From assembly GCF_040436345.1 (NCBI RefSeq), contig NC_133223.1, positions 13,707,613 through 13,771,612 on the forward strand: 64,000 bases of DNA, given 5' to 3'. Position 1 is the stretch's first letter. Every line of letters begins with the position of its first letter. The notes under the pieces were generated by a model. That model was not told the origin of the DNA, did no database searches, and saw only the letters and a program-made list of their open reading frames with translations. Positions 48,401-61,700 of this stretch are shown piece after piece. The stretch is from Pagrus major (Eukaryota > Chordata > Actinopteri > Spariformes > Sparidae). The position numbers and the translations under genes were made by a program.

Positions 48401-49729
48401 TAATTATTGGTTATGTATCGGCTGAAAAAAGATCATATTGTGCATCCCTAACCATCCCGTAACCTTAAAAGGTGCATTAAATATAGCTGTGTATCTTTCC
48501 CCTTAAATGATAAAATGTTTAAATATATCAGCAATTTGCAGTTGGAAAACAACCAATATACAATATTCCATTTTATAATATTAGCCTTCTGTCTGAGGAG
48601 GAGGTAAGACATGCATTTTCACCCAGTGCATAACCTACAGTCATTGATTTTTAAATGTTAATGAATTTTGATTACATGACTGGGCAGTAGATGTACTGTG
48701 TGATATTCTCGTCTCTGTGCACAAACGACTGACAGTCGAGTGCTGAAAGCCGACCATTTCCAAGAATTCTCGCTGTGGGTGTGAAAAAAAATAATGAGCA
48801 GCTGAGGAGGAGGAGGAGACAAGGCAGATAAATAAATATCACCTGCCTGGAGGAAAGGCAAGAGAAGTCAATCATATCTGATCATCAAAGGCTGGTGTCA
48901 ATCAAGTCATAGCAGCAGAAAAAAAACAAAAAGTCTCAAGAACATTTGGATGTTTAAGGAAAAATGCATGAAATTATGAAGAGCTTATTACTGATATCAC
49001 GCTTGAAGTATGTTGCAAATTTTTCTTAATGACACAGTTCTGGGTTGAGTTTAATTAACACAAGATTTGTGTTTTTTTCTTTATGGATACCAAACTATCA
49101 TCTTCAAAACTGCCTTTTCACAGACTAGGAACGATTTTATATGACTGTTGATATAACGGACAGATTTTCTAATTGATAATATTGTACAATTCACTTTATT
49201 TTTTCAAATGCATACTGTAGCATTAAAGTGATGATACCTGTTTCATGTATGCGTAACACATGGTCTCCGCTACACGTTTCCCCTCATCGTAGCACGCTCG
49301 AGGACCGATTGGGTTCACATGCCCCCAGTACTCCTCATTTTGCGGGTGGACCTCTGGATCTGGAACACAAACATTTTAGAACCATTTTAATGTTTCAGTT
49401 TTTTGCACAGAGAATTAAACAAAGTTGATTTGGAACAGGGAATGGGAATGTGGCAGCCATTTTTGGAGGATCACCACCCATCTAGCTAGGTAGTCTCAAC
49501 CTGTTCAATTGGGTCTAACTCAGTTAAACTTGAATTTCACCATAGGCAGTCAATAACACAACCAACAAACTACAAAAAAAAGAAATTTTAAATTAATGTT
49601 TTTTTTTTACAAAAAGTAGATCATGCTGAGGCACCGTGAGTGCCAACCTAAGTGTAAGTACAGCTTTAACATATTTAAAGCTGATAGATGGGGAAAATAT
49701 ATTGGGTATGTAGTTAAAATGAGACATTT

Positions 49730-49762
<33 letters not shown>

Positions 49763-52700
49763 GAGGCCATAACATGTTTATGCTACACAGTGAAAGGCTA
49801 CATGGAATGATAGTTTTTCAGGTTCTTGGTGTAACTGTATAATGAAATATAATGTCTACAAGTGTGTCCAGAGTGCCATCCGCTAGCTGTCCATTGTAGG
49901 TGTCAAAAAGAACTGCTGAACTATATATATCTATACACTTCCGATGATGAATGATCGACAGATGACAAATGATAGGTGACAGTTCAAAATAATCACAGCT
50001 AATACACTATCGTTCAAAAATGGCTGCCCTAGAAAGCCACGCAGTTCCCATTCCTTATTAGGGGTGTCACGATCTTGATTGTGAGTCGGATATCGATCGA
50101 AAAGATGTCGTGATCTTGACCTTCAAAATCAAAAGGTGGAATCAAGGATTTCACCACGCCTCCAGTATCACATCCCGCAGGTGTGCCAAGAGGGTAAAAA
50201 AAACACACAGCATGTTGTAGCGTAGCAAGTTGATGTTACCTCCTCTACCCTGAAGCTGCAGCCAATTAAAAGACACCACGGCAACTGCTGATATAGTAGA
50301 CACATCAACTGAACTCAAACCCCTTCCTGCTTCTCTGAAATTACTAGTGTGGAAATAATTTGCGTTCCCGACGTGTTATGTCAACAACGTTTGTGTTGTC
50401 GACAAGAAAACCACAGTTTGTAAGCCAGCTATAGCACACATGTCCACGGGCAATACAACAAATATGACAGGACATCTCTGCAGGCATCATAAAGAAGTAG
50501 ACTTAACTGAGAAAACAACAGTTAACACTTAGCCAACTCTGTCTTCCTCATTTAGAGCTAAACTTCCAAAAAATTCCAGATGTGATACTGGAGGCGTGGT
50601 GAAATCCTTGATTCCACCTTTGATTTTGAAGGTCAAGATCACGACATCTTTTCAATAACTAGCGCAATAGGGGTATTTGTAGCATCAGACATATGACCTT
50701 ATTCAGTGGTGGAACACCCTGGATTTAAGCATTTAATTAGTGTACTGGAACCACGCTACGAAATGCCAAGCAGGTCGCATCTTACCACAAAGGTGTTGCC
50801 TTCCATGTATGATGTGAAGGAAAAAGTTATTGGAGGTCTGAGCAGTGCAGATTGAGTGGCATTAACGACAGATTGCTGGACCTCCAGAGCAACATGAACA
50901 TCACAGCACACTACATTAACATCTGCTGTGAAGAGTGCACACAGCAGTTACAAAAGAGAGTCAGTCATGACAGGTACCCCCTATGACTTCTCTTCTCTTG
51001 TTTACAGTAAGTTAAGTAAGTTATTGTTACATTTATATTGTTAATAAATTATTTTAATTTATAAGGCCTTAGTGTGGTACATTACACAATGTAGACCATC
51101 TTTTGAAATAAGAATTTAAAAAATGTATGAGTTATCATGGCATAAAACCAATGATCCTAGAATAGACTAGTCTAAAATGGCATAGCGATCTGTGCTAAAA
51201 GAAAAAACAAACAAAAAATAATCGAGAATCAAATCGAATCGTGACCTTAAAAATCGAAAATCAAATTGAATCGAGGATTTTGAGAATCATGACACTCCTA
51301 TTCCTTATAGCATGGTTCCCATTTTGCAGATTGACACACACACACGTATGAAATATTCAATGCACATTTGCCCAAAAAAGTCTGATTTGCTTTATTGCTC
51401 AACAGATCAGAGGAGACATCTCAGCTGGAACAATACATCATGGATCAGTGAGCTGCCAAACTAGGTTCAATGACAGGCTCTGATTAGTTTCCAGGATAAA
51501 ACTCTCTTCAGTCATTTCTCACTCTCTGTAATTGCTTAGAACCATTTCAGTGTATTATGTCAGACAAGTGGGAGAATAGATACTGACTTATCAGAAATGA
51601 TAAGCAGATGATAAGTATAAAACAAAGCTAACCATCATTGTTATGCAGCTGAATTGAGACACTGGAACAAATGATCTCATTATACTTATGCGGCTGTTAA
51701 TACAAAAACACAAAAAAGTAACCACAAAGAGCCAGATGAGGCAGACAGATGGCCCAAATGTATTTAGAATTATATGCTAATGTTGGCTGTGTTCAAGTTT
51801 TAGCTAACAAAAAAGAAAATTGTATGTGGAGACAAAAAATCCATCCCAAAAATATTGGGATGTTGTTGCTGCAGCAGTCTAAACTGCATTTTACTGTGGG
51901 TTGCTGGATGGTTCACAGAAATAAAATTTTGTCGTCACTAGGCGTGTCAAGTTTTCGATTCTAAATTTAAATTCAAGTATCCAGTCTACAGAATCCATTA
52001 AGTTAACCATTTTTAAAAAAAAATACTTTATTGTGTTCATTTCAGTCAATTTGACACGTGCTTTACATAATCACATAGTCTACATTTCTTTGAACACATT
52101 TTTGTTTTTGTTTTTTGTTTACAATCTCCATTCCTATTTCCCCATCCCATCACCATTGTTAATAACGGTAATAATAATGATAACTATAAAATAAAAAAGG
52201 ACCTTTTGGGCTTTCTGTATACAATTGGTTTCAATAAACAATTGATTACATTCATAAATGTATACATAAAAATAATAATAGTAATAAGAATAAGAATACT
52301 ACTAATAATAATAAGAATAAGAGAAACAAAAACAAAAAAACAAACAAACAAAAAAAAAAAACAGTTAACCATTTGCTCATGAGAGTTATTGGAAAGCAGA
52401 ACCATTCGATGTGGTTCTGTGAAAAAAAAAAGTAAAGATGAGTGGGAGACATTTCTCTTACCTCCATAAACCTCAGAAGTAGAAGCCAGAAGAAGTCTGG
52501 CGCCCACACGTTTGGCCAGACCTTAGAACAAACAACACAGTGAAAACAGTCCTCATTGGAAATTTTGACATCAAACCTGTCCCTAAACCTGAGTAAATAC
52601 ACTGACTGAAAGTAAGACAGCGTGTGCTCTACCACATCCAACTACGATTTGGTATTTTTAATATATACATAGTAACTGATATTTTTTTCTTTCATTACAA

Positions 52701-55700
52701 TGAAAGAAAAATGTGATCTGAATGTAATTTAAGTCAATGTTAATAATCATACATTCAGATAAAGCCCTTTAATTTGGGTTAATAGATTACAGAATTCATT
52801 TCTCACTGACGTAATTTGTAATTTACAGGAGATGCTCCATTGTGAGAGAGAGAAGCTGGTCTCCGCTTCTCACAAAAAATCTTCTCATCAGTTTATTTAT
52901 TTATTAAATAAAGGAGTCTGCACAGCAGGCAGACAATATAACATTAAATAAGCTTTTGACTCGCGTTGAATGCATTACATAATTTGATGGATATTTAGAT
53001 TGTAAGCAGCTGGCGTGGCTAAAAGCTGAATATGTAATGAGGGCAAAAAATGGTCTGGCACCAGATTTATTTTTTCTACCTATTTTTTGTCTCACACTAC
53101 AAGGGGAGAAAAATAATTAATGAAAACACATTTTTATTGACTGAATAAACAACTTGAAAATAGCTAATTCACTGTGTTTTGTTGTTAGCCCTTTATTTTT
53201 ATTTATTTATTTATTTATTTTTTTTTTAGGGAATTCCAATTTCTGACCACAGTTAAAACTATAAAACCTTTCATAATTTGAAAGTTCACTTGGCTTGGAC
53301 TTGAAAATATGGGTCAGGCAAATGAACAATGTGCTACAACAAGGTACTTCAGCCTTGTACGTAGGCCTGTCACGATAACAAATTTTGCTGGACGATAAAT
53401 TGTCCTAGAAATTATTGCGATAAACGATAATATTGTCGCTTTGAGACCATTTTTCAACTAATATAATGATAATGGCATAATAATGCAAGTACACCCTTTC
53501 AAAGATCAATAAACCTTTATTTCTAAAGAATATTTAACATTGGAATGTGAAAAAGACATTTTAAATATCCAAAATAAATAAAGACGGAGGCTGTGGCCAA
53601 AGCAATTGAGCCATGGCCAGCCACGGTTCCTTACTGCAGCAACAATGTTAGCACCATTGTCTGTAGTGATGCGGAGGCGTGACGGTACACGTGATGATGA
53701 TGACGTATGTGTTTTTTTTCAAGGTGTTTCTCCGTTGTCCTCCTGTTAATCTAAACATGTACCAGCTGTCTGTTTATAATCATATGATGCAGTTATAATG
53801 TGTTGTAATTGAGATCCTGACACACCAAATATCCTGGAAAGTGACAAAGTTACGTTTTTCTATAATTTACATAATTACATAATCGCCATCAGTAAACTGG
53901 ACGCTGTCTGACTATTTCACTCTCGGGGTTCACTAAGTTCACTGAGTCTCGTCGGGAGGGCTGACCGTCACCATGACAACAGTAACTGACCGTCACGCGA
54001 CAAACACTTGGTGAGTTAAAGTTTTTTGCCGGGGACAGACGCTGTTTTTCGGGCAGAAATGTGACGAAGAGTCGGTCAGACCGACAGGCTGACAGACACT
54101 TCTCCACGAATAACTGCGGTATTTTTTTCCTCACATAAGTTGCCAAAGACATGACCAGTTACTACGTTCCTGTTGTTTGGTCCTGTAACGTTGCTTTGTG
54201 GGACATTTATTTTTATTTTGTTGAGTGAAGGATCTGTAGAGTTATCAGACACCAACACCATCAGATCAACACGCCCTCGCTCCGCGCCGCCGGCTCGGTT
54301 CGCCTCTGATACTACCTCCGGAGGCGCAGCAAAATTTCACCCCTCACCGCATCTGAAACGTTCACACAAAGGCGGATGCGGAGAATTGGCGCAGTATCCC
54401 CGCATGCAAACGGCCGCGTGAATGGGGCTAGTGACTGACAAGAGGGTTCTAGTGAGAGACACGAGGAAAACAAACAAGCATGCAAATGGAAATTATCGAG
54501 GCCGGCAAAATTATCGAGCTCATTTTAATTTATCATATGATTAATTGATTTATTGATTATCGTGACAGGCCTACTTGTACGACTTCAATTGCTGGACTCA
54601 TTCTACAGCACTACTAATCTTCTATTCCCTTCTTTTCTTTTCAAAGTAAATATAATCACATATTGAAGGTTTGACCTCATGATGAAGGATTCAAACCATT
54701 TTCACTTTCATAGCTTGTTCCATTTTCTCTCTCAAAGTTTGTCTATTGGCCAGCAGCAGGAAGTCTCCCAGCTTCTTATTTAGTTTCAATTTTTCCATAC
54801 TCAAGTTGTTAATTCTTGTATCTACGAAATGCAAGGATATAACTCTGTGGACAGTGATCATCATCGGGTGGCCAAGTAATTTTCATTGAGTTGGCAAGAC
54901 TCCAAAAAACATAAGAGGCATATTGTGCTGTTGTGGTCAAGAGACTCACAGACTTTTACAGCTTATTGCTTGGTAAATGCTCACGATTAGTTTTAACTAC
55001 GGTGGGCTGATGATGGTTTTTGTGATGGGGATAGGGACAAAGCTGAAGTTGTAATGTTAAATGACAAGTGTATTACAGTCTTAAGTGTATCAAGACGCAC
55101 AATTAATTAAAAAAAAATGTTAATGTGATGGGATTCATTTCAGACTTGGAAGACCAAATGTGCCTAGAGAAAGACTTCATATAAAGCCTTGTTTTGAAGA
55201 CCTATCCTACTCTTATATGAACTCAGACAGCAGCTTGCACTTAATGTACTTACCAAGCATGTTAAGAGTGCCAATAGTGTTGGTCTTCAGTGTTTTGATG
55301 GGATTGTACATGTAGTTGGGAGGAGATGCAGGAGATGCCAGGTGATAGATCTGGTCCACTGTAAAGAGCAACATAAATCATTTCAACGCCAGACGTACAT
55401 TTGTTTCAGCAAAATACAATGACAGCATGACTGAATTATTTCCTTTGTTTTGGTTTTGTAAATGGTGCAGCTTTTTGGACTGAATAAAAACTGGATGAAT
55501 AGATTTAAGAAGAAGGGGAGATTGAGTCAGACAAAAAATGTCTCCATTGCGTCCATGACTGAGGGAAGCAAATCATATCTATTCTCTAACGTAGCTCTGA
55601 ACACAGACATTCAGCTGCTACACACAGCGACTATCAGAGAAAATGTGTGCAAGGTGTCATACTTTATCAGCCTGTTCTCACCTGAATAATGGCAACATAC

Positions 55701-58700
55701 ATCACATGCGGGAGCAAGGAGCTTATTACAACTAATATCTACCTTTATTGTTAGGTGGCAACCTCTAGGGTCGAAGTAATTATGACGGCAGCAAAGGATT
55801 AGGTCAGGTGACGTAGTATGAAGAAAACAAAGTCCACATAGGGAACAGACTGAGCACAGAGCTTTTTTCTTCACCCCAAAGCTTAACTAAGCTAATGCTG
55901 CAGTGTGTGTTGGTCAGCTGGTCTCTTTTTTTTTTACTGCCGCACGCTTGCTCTCATTATTTACCTATATACCGTGCTAGTATTGTAATTATGAGCTTTG
56001 AGCCTGTACTCATCAGCCGCATTTCCAGCACTCTTTATCAGCCTTTTACCTCTTTCTTAATGCAGCTGATGCAAGACTCACTCCTTTGAATACTGATTTG
56101 GAGGTTGATTATCATGGCATTGGTAAAACCTACAAAGCATTTGGGTCAATCGACCTATTCATTAAGGTATCAGGACATGTTGCACTTTATAGTCATTATG
56201 CAAATTCAATTTTTGACCAGTTTCACAGTTTGAAAGAAATATAAATGCACAAAAAAGGGCTTTAGCGTCTATAATGCCTCATCTCTGATCCATTTTCTAG
56301 CTCTCTTTATCAACTCATTCCATTTTCTAAACCACTTCACTCCTTTCTCCTCTTTCCAGGCTTTATGTCCTACCTATTGAAAGCTTGTTCTATCTTCTCT
56401 GTCTTTTCATTGTAATACCAAGTTTCCTGCCTAAAATACAGAGACACTGATTAGTGTCTGATTTTCATGCAATAGAACAGAATAGAAAGTCCCCCAGTGT
56501 CTGCTGCTTGTTTTCTAAAGATATTTACATTTTCTAGCTTTAATTTACTTTATTTCTACTAAATGTATAACTCTGTGGACAGTCATGGTACATTAACACT
56601 GAGTTGGCAAGACTCCTTCCAAACCCCACAAAAATCGTATCCTCCCCTGCTTTAACATTTATACAATAGCATAAGAGACTGCTGAAAGACACTCAAAGTT
56701 GAGAGAATGTATTAAATAAATAATTATTAATTATTAAATAAACAGGAAGGAAATATAATCTTTTTATTGCAACACATGTTCAATACACCCTTTGCAGTTG
56801 CTTGGTGTTATCCCCTCAATCCACAGTTGCTTTTTTGCTCTGCTATGCCTGAGCATGCTTGTGATCTGCAAAAAAATTGCTGTTATCACTTGCTGCTATT
56901 GCTGTTCATACAGCATTTCAAAATCCCTACCCCCACCTGTAGTCTCTGAGTCTAACAGAGCCCAACAGGGTGCTACTGGCAGCTGGTATACAGAAGGCAA
57001 ACAAACAAAAGATCAGAAATGGATCAGGCTTTATGTACAAAATACATATTGATCCAAAAATACTATGATTTGCCAAGGATGTTCCAAGCAGAGGTGCTGG
57101 TGCCTATAGGCAATTGTGAGCATCCACCAGGAGATTATATTGTGATGTGACCATTACTAAAGAATAGGCTGTTGTCCACTGAAGATGAATAGAGAAATGA
57201 AAAGCTGGCAAAACAGTTTCTAGCTGTGAGCTAAATCTTGGTCCATTTCTATATTTAACTTTGTGGGCGTCCTGACAGCCTCCTGTAGGTTTGGACCACC
57301 CTGAGGATTCATACAGTGGTACAAAGGGGGTCATTTTGCATCACTAGGTGAATTAATGCTGTCTGAACAAAATGACAAGCAGTGGAAGCAAGGCTATAAC
57401 TAACAGCATACCATATCTCATCATATAAAAAAACACATACCTTTTTAATACCTGCACCTCCACAGGTCACTGAGCTATATTCATATTGTTGAAAGATTGT
57501 TTTTCTGTCATGTGACAGCCCATGTGTGGTCCTTGTCATGTGTGACACATCTTTCTTTTTAAAATCGTAACAAGTAGCCTGAGCTTTCCTTATGGTTTGT
57601 TAAAATAAGGCAAAGTATTTTGATAATTTTGATCTGTTGTGTTCATTTCAAATGCAGTTTTCAACCAGCAGCAGCACTTCAGAAGCGTGGCAGAGTCATC
57701 AGTGTAGACGCGAAGAGTGTTCATTCTGATTACCACAGTTCTTAACGATGCTGTAATAGTCTTTTGGGGGTTCAGGGTTGGAGTGGGGTGAGCACTCTCT
57801 ACTCACAACTCATTCCTGGAAAACATTCAGGAGACCCGTACTCTGACCCTGCACTATGTTCGTATGAATGTTTTGTGTTGCTCATCTCCATTATGGCAAT
57901 AAGCTACAAATTTCATGTGCAGTGTACTGTAGCCACACTGAAAAGAAAAAACAAGCCATAATCCCATGTAACCTTATCAAAAAGAGATGGGCTTTGCCAA
58001 TAAGCACCATCAGTTACATAAGATACAGCTGTTGTATGCAGAGAGCACTTTGCACCACTGAATGAATTGTAATGACTGCTTTGGCAAACACTTTCCAGAA
58101 ACAGAGACCTGACATTTGCTTATCTAAGAGGTGCTATTCCTCATAGTCACTAAAGGATTATTATTTTCTCAGCTGAAATAGAATGATGAATAAATATTGT
58201 GAAATCAATGGAAAGATAATCGAGGCAAATGAAGATAAAGGCATTGTGGGGTAGCCTCAAGGTAAATTTTGATTATTATTATTATACTATTGGGTCCATA
58301 TAGCATTTCATTATCTGTGCGGTGATGCAGGACTCGTCCCCCGCAACTCTGGTAACCAAAATAGAGGAGAAGCTTGTTCAGGTCATGTCTGTGTGTCCTG
58401 AGCTGATCAGGTAGAAATCATTGACTTTGTTATCCAATATTTTTTTTCTTAATTTCACAACAGCTCCTAGTAAAACCTTCAAAGGCCGACTGCTGTCTTC
58501 AACCTTTATTGGAAGTGTGTTTAGCTCGCTGCAAAGATGTGGACCTACATGCATAGTGAAGGCATAAGATAAAGATTGATTATTTGTCATCAAAAAGTAT
58601 AAATACAAAAATTAATTTTGAGTCCTACCTGGCTCACCCATAATTTGAGTGTTTTTGGTTAACTCTGGCAAAGGTGGTCCTTCTGTGAGCCCCATCACTA

Positions 58701-61700
58701 AGTAAACATAGAGTCATTACCTCCCACAATTACTCTCTCACTCACCCTCAATATAGAGAGGCTCCACCACATCATGATTGATAAGCTCGAAGTTTTCATG
58801 GCCAATCCAGTGCTCCACATTCCTTTTCCTTCCTGTGAAGAAGTTGTCCACCACAGTCACCTCATGGCCATCCATCATCAGCTTATCAGTCAGGTGAGAA
58901 CCCACAAAACCAGCCCCACCAGTAATCTGGTAGAAGAAGACACATGTATGATAACATCAGTAAATTATATTTTAACAGAAACTCCTGTCCTTTTGAGGGT
59001 TGATTTCTTAAAAGAGCAATGAAACACTACCTTTCAGCATGTACCTAACAAAATGTGGTGGTTGCTTTGTGTTCAGTTACTCCGTCAATAGACACACAAT
59101 ATTTATACAAATAAAGTTTAGATTTCTTCTAACAGGAATTTCTGGGTCTTATCCGTTTATTAATATTTGGCCATCATTCAAGCATTCACACAAGAACTTT
59201 GGCAAAATTAAAAGTTAAACCTTATAAAGTACAATTGAGGCTGGGCTGGGAATGTTAATAGTTTTTCAAGTATTTGGTCATAAACCAAATGACCAAATAC
59301 TTGCTTGATGGAAAGTCAGGGGATCACCAAAGTAGTACCATGAATGTCTGTGCAAACTCAGCCTGGACCAAAATGACGGACAGACAGACCTGCATTGCCA
59401 TTATTCCTTTTAAATTGTGTGAAATAGCTTCAAGTGCGGTTAGGGTTAGGGAGGGGGGATTTAATACAGCCCATGACAAAGTGATGCCAAAGTGTCTCAA
59501 TATAATGGTTATGGCCTCTGTATAATAGTTCTTGTGAATGTGATTGGTGGAAATTGTATGTTTGTCGCATACCAAAATTCTCTTCCGATCCTTTTCTGAC
59601 AGAAATTTCACAGGCGGGTATTTCTGAGAAAAACTGAGGGAGAGAGGAGACAAAGTGTGTAGTGAGAAACATCTCAAAGAAAAACACCATTAGAAGGAAG
59701 CAAAATAGGAATAAATAGAGCTAACTGTAAATCCAGTTCTTCAGTAATCAATAAATGGCATTTTATTGCATTGTATGAAACCACTCTCATAACACACCAT
59801 AAGTGAACTGCTTTCCTTGAGAAACTATTCTTTTCTGGTTAGCAGGCACTGAAGCAATTACTCCATCTTCTTTTAACCTTGAGATACAGATTTGCTGAAG
59901 GAAATGTGGGCAGGTGATTTTTTTTTTTATCTACAACACTTTACACTGTACTTAAAGTCATTCAAATAATTCATGTTCAATCAACTGAATTTACCACAGG
60001 TGGACTCATAGCAAAGGGTCTGAATACTTATGTCAATGTGATATTTCAGTTTTGCCTTTTAATACATTTGAAAAAAAATCTAAAATTCTGTTTCTGCTTT
60101 TTCACATGCTGTTTTGAATATAGATAATACAGTTTAAGGCTGCAACATAACAAAATGTGAAAAAAGTGAAGGGGTCTGAATACCTTCTGAATGCACTGTA
60201 TGTGTCTCATCTGCATTCAAGGCGTAACACATGCCTTAAATAACATCAAATATCCTCCAGTTGCAACATAACAGACCTTCATCATACATTCACAGATAAG
60301 CCTGTGCGTGCACAATGGTGCACTGCACAGTGTATTTTTCAGGAGAATCAAGTGGATATACAGTACATTCATTTTAAGGGTCTTGAAATCCAGTGGCACA
60401 TTGCAGGGTTATGGAAAAAAAGCATGCAGAGGGGTCATGGTGCTCACATGAATGCAACTGTCTAAACAAGTGGCTTTATAGCCACGTATAGCCTCATTAA
60501 CATTCAAGGTATCACAGGTGACAGAAAATTAACCACTAAAAGCACAATTTATCTGCCATCAGCAGGGAGAAACGAAACAGTCAGTGATGGCTTTTTAACG
60601 GGAATCCTGCTATACATAAGTCTCGTACCATGTGTCTTCTAATGTTGCAATATGTTTGGCTGTAGTGCTTTTCCGACATCTGGTAACTAGGGAGAAAACA
60701 TGACACTGATTCATGTTTAAAGGCTCATTTCAATTGATTTAGATAGTGCAGTCACACACTCGGTGGTCTAGTTTTGCTGGTCTTAATTCTATGAAATAGT
60801 CCATTAACCTTTACTGAGTATCGAGTTGGTATTTCATAAACAAAATATACCTCTAATGAGAGTGAGAGGAGGTGTCAATTGTCAGGAATCACAAGTTTAC
60901 AGTCGCACACTTTTCTCTTACTAATTCCGAGCATGTGTGTATGTGTACATGTTTGTGCACAAAAAAAGGGATACACACCTTTGCTCCAGATCACGAATCT
61001 TCTCTCTGAGAGGAGCCACAGCCTAGATGAGGTGAGAGCACAAGTTAATGTGGGTTCATTGTAGGTGTACAATGTCTCCTGACAGGCCGCAAATAAATAC
61101 AAAAATATTTTCTAATTTACTTTACTGCCTATGGCATGCAAGAGAAAATATGAAAGCAATTGTTTATTATCATTAGTCAGTGATGATTTATCTTTCTTCC
61201 TTTAGAATTATGTAGAGGAACAGAGATGTAAAACCTGACATTCTCAGTCATTTCCTCAGTAAATAAATAAACGTGTATATAAATATGTGGCTGACTTTTA
61301 TATCGTAGAGTGTCTTTGTGCATACCCGGTTTATCTGTTACCAAAATAAAATACGCTTCATTTAAAATGACAGCTTAGGAAGGAGACCTTGATATCAAAA
61401 GCACCATTTCATCAAGAAAACCACAATCTAGATCAAAAAACTCTTATGTGTGGGACATTAAAAACTACATAAATATCAGCAAGCAGAAACAACAATCCGG
61501 AAGCTGGTTTATTATTTACAGAATAATAAAACATGTGAATAAAGACTATATATTCTTTAACGAGTGGAAGAGTGTACAATTGAAAAACATTTTTTTCCCA
61601 TGTTTATACCATTAATCCTGCATGAGAAATTGTGTGTGTGACGTATTAGACAAGATGGATGAGGCAAGTCAGATGTGAGGGGATTGAGAGTGCCTGTACT

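Larger units (their letters stand above)
39225..49237 (-). other. uxs1: uxs1 intron, 10 kb, transposon-rich
   Basis: The largest intron in the window. It carries a fish repeat at 39345-39440, the hAT-like composite at 41515-43575, a perfect palindrome at 43593-43665, an interrupted SINE at 43945-44675, a repeat with an hAT end inside at 44765-45480, a MITE at 46619-46848, a second SINE at 47095-47395 and a further element at 48039-48450. A 140-residue open frame at 40498-40920 looks like chance. Confidence 0.7.
50059..51300 (+). mobile_element. hAT transposon, 1242 bp, perfect 8-bp target duplication
   Basis: Ends taggggtgtcacgatc and, inverted, taggagtgtcatgatt. ttccttat directly flanks both sides (50051-50058 and 51301-51308). 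Inside, plus strand, are remains of an hAT transposase: a BED-finger piece, then a larger fragment with one or more stops. Positions 50100-50174 recur inverted at 50579-50652 with a single-base difference. The element cannot be autonomous. Confidence 0.92.
49360..52461 (-). other. uxs1: uxs1 intron, 3.1 kb
   Basis: Contains an (ACT)n tract at 49730-49762, the hAT element at 50059-51300, and an A-rich low-complexity stretch around 52260-52370. A minus-strand open frame over the last is low-complexity phenylalanine/leucine and not a gene. Confidence 0.7.
52522..55253 (-). other. uxs1: uxs1 intron, 2.7 kb
   Basis: Mostly occupied by the hAT element at 53362-54573. A TTTA low-complexity run lies near 53195-53230. 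The segment 54770-54985 is related to 56500-56700 in the next intron. Confidence 0.7.

Noticed and set aside
52184..52641. 107- and 129-residue minus-strand open frames
   Set aside because: Phenylalanine/leucine/isoleucine-rich translation of an A-rich low-complexity tract. They overlap the uxs1 exon at 52462-52521, whose real frame they share only briefly.
54173..54421. 82-residue plus-strand open frame with a GC-rich end
   Set aside because: Lies wholly inside the hAT element at 53362-54573 and has no transposase or other domain.
59573..59623. Alternative uxs1 acceptor at ttctcag giving an exon starting KYPP
   Set aside because: It would leave the two bases at the end of the preceding exon unpaired and break the frame. 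The acceptor ten bases earlier restores SFSQKYPP, matching human SFTQKYPP.
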